64,000 nt of DNA from Amblyornis subalaris (taxonomy: Eukaryota > Chordata > Aves > Passeriformes > Ptilonorhynchidae): assembly GCA_018881555.1 (NCBI GenBank), contig JACAXG010000263.1:1-64000 (forward strand), given 5' to 3'. The notes under the pieces were generated by a model. It made no database searches. It worked only from the letters and a program-made list of their open reading frames with translations, and was not told the origin of the DNA. Of the stretch, positions 27,553 to 42,300 are shown piece by piece. The stretch's first letter is position 1, and every line of letters starts with the position of its first letter. The position numbers were made by a program, and so were the translations under genes.

Positions 27553-29274
27553 AGGGACTGGGGAAAAAATGCGGTAATTGAATTAAAAAAAACCCAAACA
27601 ACCAAGCAAAACTACCCACATTTAATACTTCAGATGTTATCTAAAATCTTTGAGCACTGATATTCAAAATAGTACAAAAAACTATGTCTGTGTCTGCCTA
27701 CTATTCATAGTTAATGAAACCTGTTGGCAATAAAGAATGTTCATGCATTTTCTTTTCACATACAAGTCACTAATCGCCTAATTGTTGATGGTACACTTTC
27801 TCAAAGTTTCATGCCACAAATCTGTGAAATATCTCATGTCCCAGCCTAGATGTACCTTATTTCTCTTTTAACTCTTATTGCTTGACTCCTTCCTGGTTTT
27901 AAAGCCTATAGAATCTATCAACTTCGTTCTACTCTAGTCTTTAAGCTAAATTTTCATGTTTTTACAGACATGAAGAAATAGTCATTCAATACCCAGATAC
28001 CTAGATTATCTTCTGATAAAAGGAAAGGAACTACAGCTCACAGTAGATTACTAAAACAACCACAGACTGACTTTTGATTTTATTAAGAGCAATACTTATT
28101 TATTTGTTGGAAGGGGAATTAAACTTAAAATACAACAAAAAAAATTAATGCACGTAAAGTCAACAAGAAATAACTTGAAGAATATTTGCATACCTTTTAC
28201 CATTGCTTGGTTATTTTTTGTTAGGAAAGTAAATATCTTAAAATAAAAGCAAACTTCATAGTGCAAACATTGCTGAAAAGAGTCAATGCTTACTTCCTAA
28301 TCAATTATCCATGCACATATACTCAGACACACACACACAAGCCACCTTCAGAAAATGCTTTATCTACTCATTAAGGCTGGATAAAGGCTCACCTACAATA
28401 TGAGGTCTAGTCTAGGAGCATGAGTCTGAGGAGCCTGAGCGTCACTTCTGGTCCGACAGATGGGAGTCTTAGGTGAGGATCATCATAGACACATTGCAGA
28501 GGGCAAACAGATAGGTTTTGTTGACTGTCTTGGCACCTCTGTACAATGGACTATAACAATTAAGAATGGAAGCAGTCAGAAATTGCCACAGGGGTTGGAT
28601 TTTATATCCAAGGTAATATTTGATGCCTCACAAAATAGGGCATGCTCAGCAGGTTGTACAAAATTACTTTGCAACTTTAATGATGCAGCCAGTAACACTG
28701 AACTTTGATGCTGAATTGCTCTGTTCTCTTTTAAATGCTTTGTGCTTTTTCTTCCTGATGCAAACAACTTCAGCTACTACTACTTTTTATATTCACTATT
28801 ATGATGAACAAGAGAAGAATAAAATGAGAGGAATTTGGAAAAGCTGCAGTGGAATAAGGTTTGCAAATAAAAATATCTCAGTTTGAAATTTTCTAAAGTT
28901 TCATGTCTGTAATTCTGCTCATGCTTACTACTTCAGCAGTATTATGTAAATTATTCTACTAAGTAACCAACTGAGGATACCCAGTTGTAAGGCTTTGCTC
29001 ACTTGTAAGGTTTTGTTTTGTTTTTTTATTTATTATAAAATTGTTCACACCTCTGTCATGGGGGCATTTTGCTGCAAAACGATTAACAAGAAAAAAAGGT
29101 ATCCTACTGCGGCACTGGAGACAGGACATAATCTTTATGGAGAGCACATATAAAAGTAATTGTCTAAATGATCTTTTTTTTCCTTTGAGGTGTTTGACCA
29201 CAGTGCAACTTAGGTCAAAAAAACTTCTAAACATATCAAAGATGTGGTTATGAAAACAGTTTTAGTCTGACAGT
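27553..29274. other. Unassigned AT-rich sequence
   Basis: No gene recognised. A short (CA)n tract lies at 28327-28338. The overlapping 82- and 88-codon open stretches at 28460-28886 have no domain signature. Confidence 0.5.
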
Positions 29275-31540
29275 ATTATTGGTAGTTGAAGGCCGCTTGG
29301 GGCATAGTGATCATAAAATTAGAGTTCTCAGTATTTGGTGATATGAGGAAGAACATCAATAAGACTCTTACATTGGACTTCTGAAGGGCAGACTTTGGCC
29401 TGTTTAGGAGACTTATTCAGAGAGTTCCTTGGGAAGCAGCCCTGAAGAACAAAGGCGTCCAGGAAAGATGGGCGTGCTTCAAAAAAGAGATCTTGAGGGC
29501 ACAGGAACAGACTGTCTCTGTGTGCCAAAAGATGAGTCGACGCAGCAAACATCCAGCCTGGATGGGCAAGAAGGTTTTGAAGGAACTTAGGAATAAAAAG
29601 AGGATGTATCATCTTTGGAAGAAGGGTCAAGTCTCTCAGGAAGTATTTAAGGGGGTTGCTAGGGCATGTAGGAAAAAAATTAGAGAGGCCAAAGCTCAGT
29701 TTGAACTTAGTTTAGCAACCCTTGTAAAGGATAATAAAAGATGTTTTTACAAATATATTAACGGCAAAAGGAAGGGTAAGACTGACCTTTGTTCTCTACT
29801 GGATGCCAGAGGGAATTTAGTAACTTCAGATGAGGAGAAGGCGGAAGTGCTTAATGCCTTCTTTGCCTCGGTTTTTATTGAAAAGATGGTTTGTCCTCAG
29901 GACAACTGTCCTCCTGTATCGGTAGATGTAGTCAGGGAACAGAATGCTCCCCCTGTTATCCAGGAGGAAGCAGTCAGGGAACTGCTGAGCCGCTTGTATG
30001 TTCATGAATCTATGGGACCAGATGGGATCCATCCCAGGGTGATGAGGGAGCTGGCAGATGAGCTTGCGAAGCCGCTCTCCATCGTTTACCAACAGTCCTG
30101 GCTCACTGGTGAGGTTCCAGATGACTGGAAGCTGGCCAANGTGACACTCATTCACAAAAAGGGTAGGAAGGAGGATCCCNGCAATTACAGGCCAGTTAGC
30201 CTGACCTCAGTACCCGGTAAGGTTATGGAACAGTCTATACTGAGTGTCATCACGCAGCACTTACAGGATGGCCGGGGGATCAGACCCAGCCGGCATGGGT
30301 TTAGGAGGGGTAGGTTGTGTTTGACCAACCTGATCTCCTTTTATGACCAGGTGACCCACCTGGTGGATGCAGGAAAGGCTGTGGATGTTGTCTATTCGGA
30401 CTTCAGCAAGGCCTTTGACACTGTCTCCCACAGCATACTCCTGGAAAAGCTGGCAGCCCATGGCTTGGACAGGAGCACTCTGCTGGGTTAAGAACTGGCT
30501 GGATGGCCGGGCCCAGAGAGTGGTGGTGAACGGTGCTGCATCCAGCTGGCGGCCAGNCACTANTGGTGTTCCTCAGGGGTCTGTGCTGGGGCCAGTTTTG
30601 CTCAATATTTTCATTGATGACATGGACGCAGGTGTTGAGTCTTTCATTAGTAAATTTGCAGACGACACTAAGATGAGAGTGTGTGTCGATCTGTTGAAAG
30701 GTAGAAGGGCTCTACAGAGAGACCTGGAACGATTGGATAGATGGGCAGAATCCAATAAGATGAAGTTCAATAAATCCAAGTGCCGAGTCCTGCATTTTGG
30801 CCACAGTAACCCCCTGCAACGCTACAAGCTGGGGACGGTGTGGCTGGACAGTGCCCAGGCAGAAAGGGACCTGGGGGTACTGGTTGACAGCCAACTGAAC
30901 ATGAGCCAGCAGTGTGTCCTGATGGCCAAGAAGGCCAATGGCATCCTGGCCTGTATCAGGAACAGTGTGGCCAGCAGGACCAGGGAAGTAATTCTTCCCC
31001 TATACTTGGCACTGGTGAGGCTGCACCTGGAGTACTGTGTCCAGTTCTGGGCCCCTCAGTTTAGGAAGGACGTGGAGACGCTTGAACGCATCCAGAGGAG
31101 GGCAACAAGGCTGGTGAGGGGCTTGGAACACAAGCCCTATGAGGAATGACTGAGGGAGCTGGGGTTGTTTAGCCTGGAGAAGAGAAGACTCAGGGGTGAC
31201 CTTATCACTCTCTACAACTTCCTGAAAGGTGGCTGTAGTCAGGTGGGGGTTGGTCTCTTTCTCCAGGCAGCAACTGATAGAAGGAGAGGACACAGTCTTA
31301 AGCTGTGCCAGGGGATATATAGGCTGAATATTAGGAAAAAGTTTTTCAGGGAAAGAGTGGTGAAGTACTGGNATTGTCTGCCCGGGGAGGTGGTGGAGTC
31401 ACCATCCCTGGATGTGTTTAAAAAAAGATTGGATGTGGCACTTAGTGCCATGGTTTAGTCGAGGTGTTAGGGCATGGGTTGGACTCAATGATCTTGAAGG
31501 TCTCTTCCAACCTGGTGATTCTGTGATTCTGTGATTTTTT
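29275..31540 (+). mobile_element. CR1 LINE, best-preserved copy of the window
   Basis: This is a 5'-truncated CR1 of about 2.27 kb. It starts inside the end of the endonuclease domain (G-H-S-D-H at about 29300-29314), spans the reverse transcriptase and the C-terminal domain, and ends after a very short 3' UTR. The 3' end is the typical 'ggttggactcaatgatcttgaagg' / 'tctcttccaacctgg', followed by two to three ATTCTGTG octamers at about 31517-31538. It is 5' truncated by roughly the untranslated leader, ORF1 and most of the endonuclease. It has fewer lesions than any other copy here, so it is among the younger insertions. Confidence 0.95.
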
Positions 31541-34500
31541 GGAAGTCTCTGTAAGTAGAAAACAGAGTGGGACTTAGCTGTTCAGAGCAGATGAGTAGAT
31601 CACATTTCAGTGACACATGGAAATATTTCACTTTCAGCAGGCTCCTGCAGTGGCCATTGCTAGCTGGACAATCTCAAATACAAGAGACTATAAGCACCTG
31701 AACATTTTTGCTGCTGAAGAACTTTGCAACAATTGCCTGAACACTCTTATACTGAGCACTTCTCTGCAGAAACATTTCTTTTTAAAGTAATCCTTTTTTA
31801 AAAAAAAAAAAATCAAGTTATCAGTAGTCTTTTGGAATTGGCAAATATGAACCTTTGAAAATAATTACAGAATTTCACTGAAAGGCGACTGTGTGAACCA
31901 GGGCAGGCCTCTGAGATTGTTTCTGCAGCAATTACTCAGTGCTCAATGGAGAGCAATTACTGATAAAACCTTTTCTTCCTAATAACATACACACTTATTG
32001 TTCTTGCTGAGTTCCAGAATTAACGGCCTTTCACAAGTCTTGACTAGCTGGCTTTATCTGGTACATGTCTTTCACTAGAGGTAATGATGGGAATACAGGC
32101 AATAAGTGTGCAAAGGATGCCTGTCATCATGTATTTCTTCCTACGCTTCATGTATTCCTTAATCAGCACATATTATTCTTACCAGATAAAGGAAGAATGT
32201 TTTTAAAGGGTTCTTATTAGAATAGAGAGACAAAGGTTTATTTTTCTGAGATGTTTGCTGAGTTTTTCTGTTAAACAGGTAGGAAAGATTGGGTTAATAT
32301 GATGCAAGCTATTCCTAAATGTTGAAATTGTTATGTGTGACTTTTGCATAAGATCATAGAATCATAGAATGGCTTGGGTTGGAAGGGACCTTACAGATCA
32401 TCTGGTTCCAATCCNCATGCAATGGGCAGAGACACCTCTCACTAGACCAGGATACTCAGAGCTCCATCCAACCTGGCCTTGAAGACTTCCAGAGATGGAC
32501 CACCCACAATGTCCCTGGGCAATCTGTTCAAATGCCACCATCCTCACAATAAAGAATTTTTACTTAATATCTAATCTATATCTATTCTCTTTCAGTTTAA
32601 ATGCATCCCCTCTTGTCCTGTCAGTACATGCTCTCGTAAGTAGTCTCTCTTCATCTTTCCTGTAAGTTCCGTTCAGGTCCTGGAAGGCTGCAATTAGGTC
32701 ACCCCAAAGCCTTCTCTTTCCCAGGCTGAGAAATGCCAATTCTCTCAGCCTTTCCTTATAGGAGAGGTGCTCCATCTCTCTGATCTACTTGGAGGCCCTC
32801 ATCTGGATCTGCTTCAACAGGTCCATGTCCTTCCTGTGCTGGATGCAGCACTCCAGGAGGGGGTATAACCAAAATGGAGTAGAGGGGCAGAATCCCCTCT
32901 CCCACCCTGCTGGCCACACTGCTTTGGATGAAGCCCAGGACATGATTGGCTTTCTGAGCTATGAGTGCACATTATCAGCTCATGTCCAGCCCCTCATNCA
33001 GCACCACCCCCAAGTCCTTCTCAGCAGGACTGCTTGCTCTTGATCTGTTCATTCCCCAGCCTGTATTGACACCAGGGATTCCCTTGCACTTGGCCTTGGT
33101 AAACCTCATGAAGATCCCATGGGCCACTTCTTGAGCTTGCCCAGATCCCTCTGGATGGCATTCTCTCCTTCAGCTGTGTCAACTGCACCACTCAGCTCAG
33201 TGTCATCTGCAAATTTGCTGAGGGTGCACTTGATCCCACTGCCCCTGTGACCAACAAAGATGTTAAAGAGTGCCAGTCCCAATACCAACTCCTGCAAAAC
33301 ATCGCTTGTCACTGATGTCCACCGGGACTCTGAGCCATTGACGACTACCATCTGGATGCGACTGTCCAACCAATTCTTTAGGCACCGAACAGTCCACTCA
33401 TCAAATCCAGCTACACAGCTCATGAACAGTGACTGTAGTATTCTAGGAGTTATTAATTTTTTTGACTCGGAACCATATTACAAATCTGAGATTTTAATTT
33501 TCAGAAGTAAAGAGACAGTAGCATATTTAACAAAAGGAAAACATTGTCACTTTCATGTTTTGTTGTGAAAGTAATTTTTACATGTTTAGGAATTCTTGAG
33601 GCAAAAAAAAAAAAAAAAGAAAAAACTCACTGTGGATTACTAATGCATGCCACAGGCATCTAATTCTTCTTTCTGCCATTTGTGCATCTCTGATGCTGCC
33701 TGACTTAATGGATTGATGAGACTTCTCAACTATGTAGAAATGCCTCTAATCTTGCAGTAAAATGTATTACATCAGTTATAATCAACAGTAGGAGTCAGGG
33801 GTTTTCCTCAGCCTTTTATTATTATTTATTTATCTAATATATAACCTAATGGTCTGTGAGAAACAAACTCGCTGGGAGTATTGTATGAAGCTAAACACAA
33901 TTTCTGAGCAGCATGGACACTACTAGAAATAAAGAGACAATACTATCTACCATGAGGTGCAATCCAAAGATTATATAAGGTCAATTGGGATTTATAACTT
34001 GTTGAATGTATTGCAGAATTTTTACCATATTTTCTGAAGACTAGAAAAAACTTTAAAGAGTACATGAACTAAAAAATGTAGAAAGTAACAAGAGTTCTCA
34101 CAGCATGTTATAAAAAGGGAAATAAAGAAGCATATATGGGAAGATTTCTATTTCAACAACACTATAATATTTTATGATGCTTAGTAATATTTGTAACTTT
34201 GATAATTAGACACTATGGGGAAGAACTGGTTCCCCTTTATCACAGTGAATTAAGAAAAGAACAAATATCCAAACCAATTATTTGAGATTTAAACATGTAG
34301 AACACAAAAACATCATTTCACATTTCAGAAAAAAAAATAATTTGCATAATGAAGACCGAATTCTGACATAATTATTCAGATTATCTCAGTAGACATTTCA
34401 GAGTTTCACCAGCTATGATAGAGCTATTCAAGAAATGTAGGAAGTATTTGCACTTTTCATAAAATGTCTATTCTATCTTGAGCCAGAGTCCAGAATGCCA

Positions 34501-36292
34501 GACTGGCATAAAATTGTCTAAACAATCATAATTCTGAGGGATGTTATTATTAAAATATCATTATAAATATTTGTTATGATGTTGTTTATCTACAAGTTGG
34601 AAAGCTTTCAAAGAATTTATTTGTCAGGCTTCACAGTCCTAATAATGGTAGAAATGTTAAAAATTAAGCCTCTTTGAGCAAACATCTTTTCAGTCAGCTC
34701 TATATACAAGTCTGTCCTTACCTTAAGTTGCCAAATTGGTATTTTAATGTACTTATTCTAAGAGAAGTATATATGCCTCCAACAGCCAAAATNGACAGCA
34801 ATATGTGTTGATATATACTAGAGAGCATCTATTTTTTTCTTGATTTTTTCCACAGAAAAAATCCTTGGGCATCTGTTATCACATCTTGAAAGNTGTGATC
34901 ATCTAAATGTTATTTAAAATATGCAACCATCTATTAATTTCTTTTGGAATAATATTTATTCTTAGAAAAATTGCAAAGCAAATGAAAACAATTTTTTTCT
35001 CATGTAAAGTTTTGCAACAAAATAAAAAAAATCAAACCATTGCTTAATTTATGTCTGTATCTTGTTTTGATTTTTTTTATGCCAGTAAGCACTGGGAAGT
35101 ATAAGAAATGGGTTAAGTATGAAGTCAAATAGCTTCTATGAAGCAGAGTTCATTAGCTTAGTCCTATAGAAATAGCAATAAAATCTAATTTAAACTTTAA
35201 AAAAATTATGGTTGAATCTTTCTAAGTACTTACATAATAAAAACTTTTTAATTAAAAAAATGTTTTTAATTATAGAAATTGTTAATCATGACATAAGTAT
35301 GAAAAGAGAGATGGGGTTATTAATTTCAGTCTTTCAAAGATGTGAAGAACTGCAGCTAAAACACTGCTNAATATTGCATTTTCTTATGAAGCTTATGTGA
35401 ATACTCACTCAATTTTCTTCTGCATGTACCTATTGGTGCTACGTGCATTTAACCCAAGTTTGCTGGATGCTGTTTATTCAGGTTATACCTCTATTTGCTG
35501 TGTATAGAGAGGGAAAAAGAGAAGGCAAAGATTACCCTGATCCAGGTAGAATTTATTTTGATTACCTTCTAGGCAGTCATTTAGACTGTGATTATATCTT
35601 GGTTAAGGTTCCATTTATACTAACAGTATATACCTGGGTTTATAAGATATGTTTCCTCTTTCTCATCAACAAATTTTGAGCACAATTCTATTTATTTCAA
35701 CCTTAGTTGAACTGATACATCAATATGGAGGCAAAGATACCACAGGTATCAAGAATTCATCACCGCTTAAGAATACAGGAAAGATACATTTAGATTTTCT
35801 TTATGAGGAATATGATCCCTGTCTTTAGACGTCATTTTTAGAGTATTTAGGTATGGCTTAGAGTTCATGCTCCCTTATATCATGCCAATATTTCTTCTGC
35901 TATTTCAGATCTCTCTTGAAAATCTGTAAAGTCTAATAGGGATCTAAGATATCTGGACGAAACAAAAATTTGGGTAATAGAAGACGTGAAGATTATGCTA
36001 AAACCAAATGAACACATTATAAAGGGCAAAAAAACAACCAGAAAACCTCTACTCTTCTTCACAGAACTGTTTATATCATTCAGCTACATGCAGTCAAAAG
36101 GCAGTCAGATGCCATGCTGTCTCAGCATAATTATTTAGAAGCTTGAATTCAAAGGAAAGACATTCACAGGAAACTTGATATTAGCAGTTTCTCTACTCAC
36201 AGGACAATTTATTTTACTTTTTCTTTAAAGATTTCATACTCTTCTTATAAACAGCTTGCCTACCTTCTTTTTTATTCAACAGGAATTTTGTA

Positions 36293-36359
<67 letters not shown>

Positions 36360-39300
36360 TGGTTTAGCTGAGGAGATTTTAGAAATGCATTCAGTCCAGA
36401 AGATAAATTGATGTCATGGACACTTTTTCAACCTCCAGAAATCCAGGTCTTCATTTAACGTCTACGTTTCATCTGCACTACATACTTACTACTGTTGCAT
36501 TTTTGTCCTACAGTGAGATCCATTCTTGTTATTATACAGCTTAGATACTAAACTTGCACTACAACTGCTGCAGCTTAAAACCAGAAGTGTTCTTCCACAG
36601 AGCTTAAACACTCTCTAACACTCTCAAAGAAGTGTTGTTTAAATTATACTAGGACGAAACAAAGCAAACAGAGGAAAAAAACTGTGAAATTTCAGCAGAA
36701 ATTAATTTTGGAATACATGGAGAGTGGGTAGGAACACTTCCCCCAGTGACAAAAGGATAGCTCACAGGAAGTTTTGTAGCAGGCCCCATGGGAAGTGTTG
36801 CAGTCCTGTGAACTTGGCACCTTTTCAACCTTAAAAAAAAAGAAAGCCAAAAGTGCAGTATTCTGTCTGCTTCTACAGATGAGGCTTCAGTATTCTTTGG
36901 GACCTANCAGTCTCTTATGTTACAACAGCAACTTGAAATCAATGAATAGATTTCTACACNATTGAAGAAGCATAACTTCCAGAGCTTTAGGAAAATATGT
37001 AAGATAAAGATGAACAAGATGAGCTACTACTTGGACAGGATTCATTTTGACACTGTTTCTCTGCTGTATGATCTGTGGCTTGCACATCAGAAAGATAAAA
37101 AGTCTTTCCAATTGCTCCTCAAGCATCAAAACAACTTGAAAANGGAAAGAAGTGGATATGCTATTGATTCTTTAAAGAGGAATTTTAAGTAGGTCAAAGA
37201 CAGAGAAGAGACCGAAAATACTCAAAGAAGGCATAAAACTATTTTTAAGGATCTTCTTTTCTGCTTTATGAGTAAAACTGTAGGTGTTAATTTCCAGTTC
37301 TTAAATTGGGTATCAATTTTTATTCCCCCATTTTTTACCTAAGAGGTTTTAATAAGGCTTTTCCCTTTGGGAAAGGGAATGAAAAGGAATTTTCAGTTCA
37401 ATGATGCAAACTGCCCGAGCCAAATTTTGTCATGCAACACTGTAATAAATCTGCAGTAATTTTAGAGTGTTCAATCCACTAATTGCAGTTCTACTATGAA
37501 AATTCTTTTAAAATTGCCTCCACTAATTTTTTACATGCTATGAATTTGCACCTCAGATGATATGAGAATGTTTTTTTTTAATTAGATTTTACTTTAAAAA
37601 TCTGCATTTCAAGTACTTTAAGTCAAATTGTTTGAAACTATGAAATATGACTAAACTTTACATCTATTACATACATTTACATCTGGTATGATTCTCCCAA
37701 TGTCCAGCTGAAGGATCTCAGCAGACTGCGGGACAGGAGGTACAAGTTTTACAGAGATTATGAGAGCACATATGAGAGTGGTCAGTCCTGTCGCTGGGCA
37801 CTAGTGGAAAGAGCCTGGTTCTGTCTTCATTGTAACTTCCCTTCAGGTATTTCTGTGTGTTGAGAACATGTCCCCCGACCCTTCTCTTCTCTCGACTGCA
37901 CAGTCCCCGCTCTTTCAACCTTTCCCCATAGAAGAGTGTTCTAGTCCCTTGGTCGTCTTGGAGGCCCTTTGTGGTGTCCATGTCTCTCTTGTACTGAGGA
38001 GCCCAGAACTGGACATAACACCCAAATGCAGTCTCAACAGTGCTGAGTGAAGGCGAAGGATCACCTCACTTGCTCTGCTGGCAGCAATACTGTTAAAGTT
38101 GTTCCATTAGCTTTCTTTGCAGCAAGGGCACATTGCAGACTCCTGTTTATGTTGATGTCCAGCATGACATCCAGGTCCTTTTCAGCCAAGNTACTTTCCA
38201 GCTGGGTGGTCCTGGTTTGTACCAGTACGTGGTGTTGTTCCTCCCCACGTGCAGGACTTTACAGTTCCACTTGTTGAATTTCATGAGATTNCTGTCAGCC
38301 AATTTTTTTAGCCTGTTGAGGTCACCCTGAGTGGCAGCACAACTCCTTGCATATCAGACACTCTTCCCAGTTTCCTGTCATCAGCAAACTTGCTGAGGGT
38401 GCACTCTGCCCCTTTATTCAGACCATTAATGAAGATCATAAAATAGTAGAATCATTAAAATTGGAAACGATCTCTACGATCAAGGAATGGGGTCCATAAA
38501 CCTAACACTGCCAAGTCCACCATTATCCTGTGTTCTCAAATGCCACATTCACAATATTTGAACACTTCCAGGTATGGTGATTCCGCTGCTTCCCCAGGCA
38601 GCCTGTTCCAATTACTGACCACCACTTCAGTGAAGAAATTATTCCTAATATCCAATTTAAATCTTCCCACGTGCAACTAGAGGCCATTTCCTCTTGTTCT
38701 GCCACTTGATTTTTNGGAGAAGAGACTGATTCTCACCTCACTACAACCTCCTTTCAGGTAGGTGCAGAGAGTAATAAGGTCTCCCCTGAACTTCCTTTTC
38801 TCCAGGCTAAACAGCTTCCAGCTCCCTCAGCCACTCATAAGATTTGTGCTTCAGACCCTTCACCAGCTTTGTTGCCCTTCTCCGGACACACTCCAGCACC
38901 TCAGAGTNTTGCTTTTTGTGAGGGGCCCAAACCTGAACACAAGANTTGAGATGTGACCTCACCGGTTGTGAGTACAGGGGGGATGATCACTGACTTCGTT
39001 CTGGTAACCACACTATTCCTGATACAGACCAGGGTGCTATTGGCATGTTAAAGAAGATCAGATCCAGTATTGAGCCCTTGGGTATGTCTCTAATTATCGG
39101 CCTCCAACCGGATTATGTGACACTGATCAGCACCTTCTGGGCCCATGCTANGTCTCCATGTTAGGTTTTGTGTATACCAGGCAATCCAGTCTATTGTAGC
39201 AGCCATTTATATAGAGAAAATTGTGTAAAATCTTCACATTAATTCTGAACCTATGCCATAGAATGGATAATATAGATATAATTAAAACCACGGATAAGAA

Positions 39301-42300
39301 TTTTCTAGTGCTAAAAAACTTAATGAGATTCATCTATTTTATTTTACTGACAGTTGATTATAGTGGGAGCACCTACATTTCTTCGTTTTCATGAGATTTT
39401 TTGTGAACCTACGTATGCACAGTTATTACTCATCCATACATTATCAAGGTATATAAGTTAGAAAGCCTTGTGTATAATATTTAGTGAAATTTGGTAGGAT
39501 TATTTTCAGAACTATTCATCATCAGTACCATGCATCCACCAAAGTCAATACGATTAAATGCTTTTTTTGGAATTAAGCAGCATGACTCCTCTTTCACTTA
39601 AAGTNTGAGGCCCTGCTATTTCTCGGGGGATTAATGCATTCACAGTTCAAATTTGCTTCTCTGACACAGCAGGAATGTCCATTTCTAATGCTTCTGCTTT
39701 ATGTTAACAGAGCATGAAATAAACAAACAAGCAAACAAAAAATCGTGATTCGTATCACTAATTAACTACATGTGCTGACATACCACAGATTTCATTTATA
39801 TCACTCTCCCCAGGACAAAAAAGAACATATTTTGTAAGAACCATTCTCAGCTTTACCTACTTGAGTAATATGTAGCCAGGGAACAAAGAAGAAGAAAAAA
39901 CAAAAGAATTTTTATAAAGAATTTTACAAAAACTTGTGCNACATAAAAATTGTTTGCTACTATAGTTAGACAAAACAACAAGAATAAACTACATGAATCA
40001 TATGAAGGCACAAGCAAATATCCTAGCAATCAATCCAACAGATAAGTATGTGTTTATTTGTACAAGTATTTACTAATTCACACTTACAATCATGGTAATT
40101 TGGTGACCAAAGAAATCTCAATTCACCCCAATTCATCCCAATCCTTAATTCATCCCAAACTGATAGACATAAATTTTCCTTTCCTTTCTTCACCCGCTGA
40201 AAAACNTCTAATAAACAGAGTAAATAATTGAGATAGGTGGGTATTTCTGTGCCATGTATTCCCAGCAAACATATTAGCTCATGTGGTGGTACTATACAAA
40301 GCTGTGATTTAGTTGGTTTTGGTTTTTTTTTTAATGACATTACTTTAAAAAATTTTAAGTCATCCATTGATCTGATAAATTTAAGGAGCAAATTACAATG
40401 CCTGGGAGGTTTTTTATTGGGAATTTTTTTTATTTGATCATAGTTTCATAGGTATCATGTTGAAGAGGGTTTTACTTTGTTTTGCATCAGACAAACTTGA
40501 GATTCTCTCTTGGTTTCAGACAGTATTTTTCAAAATATTTTTCTTTTTATTTCGAGACTAGTCAGATCTCTTCAGACCAGCTTTACAGATATTGTGAGTA
40601 AAGAGGAATTACATTTCCTGTGGAATCTCTTCAGATGTAAGGCTAAAACCTACCTAAACTACCTAATCTCAGATATATCTAATGATAGAGTCATAGAAAA
40701 CTTCAGAGTAGAAAACATCTTTTAAGATCATCAAGCCCAGCCATTAACCTAGCACTTCCAAGTCCACAACTAAACTAAATCCCTAAGAACTACATCTGTT
40801 CACCTTTTAAATACCTCCAGGGATGGTAATAAGTAGTTTGTGGTCTTCAGCTGTGAAACAAAACTGGCTGTATTAGGCATCATAACTCTAAGTAAGTTGT
40901 ACAATTTTATTTTATATTGCACCAGATAAAATCTAGGAATGGGGTCAGAAATTCTAAGAAAAACCATTATCCAGAGGAAAGCTTACTTCCTCTTACAGTC
41001 TCGGACTTAAGTGGTGCAGTTTGACAGGGTGAAACTACTTAGGGTAGCACTTAGGTACTTAGGGTACTTCCCAGAATTTAAGAGTTGTGATTATCGTAAG
41101 CAACCAGGTAAAAGTCTAGGACTCAGACATCCTATTCCTTGGGAAACTTAGCTTTTTATAAAACGTCTGGCTTTATTCACTATTGAAAGAATCCTGAAGA
41201 TCTTAGCCAAAATTTCACAATGCATAACTTCTTAGATGCATCTGAGACTGGGGTGTTTTGGATATTCTTGATTAATATCTGAATAACAATGAACTTCAGG
41301 AAGGATTTAGATAACTGCCTGCTATTTCTACTCAAAAATGTGATCTAGAACATGCACATTTCAACTTACAGTTTAACTACATCTAATTTTATCACAGAAA
41401 GACATAGTGTTCTTTATGCACTTACCCTGTGATACCATCTAAAACTCACATGTGATATGATTATATGGTATGACTATGACTATGATTATCATGTGTGAGT
41501 TTCAGGTGGTACTGAGNAGTAATTATTCTGAACAGTTATTTGAGATTTTGGTGCAAGTTAAGCATCCAGGCTTCCTAGGCAGAATTTAGGTAGACATCTT
41601 CTGTTCTTATTATAGTTTCTTTGAATGTCTAATTTGGACATTATCAGCAAGAGTCACAATGTCCTGTATTATTTTGTGANATTACTAGTTGAATAACTGT
41701 CTGTTGAATGAAAACACATTTTGACTGTAACAACATGACTTCAGATTCTCTGATAATGTCTAGTAAAAATATCAGTCTGTGCTGNTACTGCCGTACAACC
41801 TATATTTAAAAACAACTGCACTTACTAATTTGTTAACTGTATTACTTATGTATGAGACTTCATGATAAAACATGAANCAAAAATTGGTGAAATTCTTCAT
41901 TTAAAATTACTTAAATCAATTTATAAAAACATCAAATTGAAAGCTGTTTCTATACACACCATTATTTTACCTAGTAATATGGCCTTTCTAGAATGACAAC
42001 TGTTTGCATACCCTGTTTAAAAAGCACCTCTACAATTGCGGCTTAGCTCGGCTTCTGAGCAACTCATCATTTAGTCTGATTTGCCTAAATAGCACCTGAA
42101 AGAAACTAAGAGGCAACAACCTTCCCCTTTCCCTTTTCTTTATGACCCTTTCATGAAATACTCCTTGGCCAAAGAATGGAAACGGAACATAAAAGGCCTT
42201 TTCATGTCTTAAATGTATGATCCTCAGGAAAAATGTGAAGAAATTCTCTGTGGGGATTAGAGATTTAGTATGCAGCATTGCGCTGTAAAAGGTGAAAATG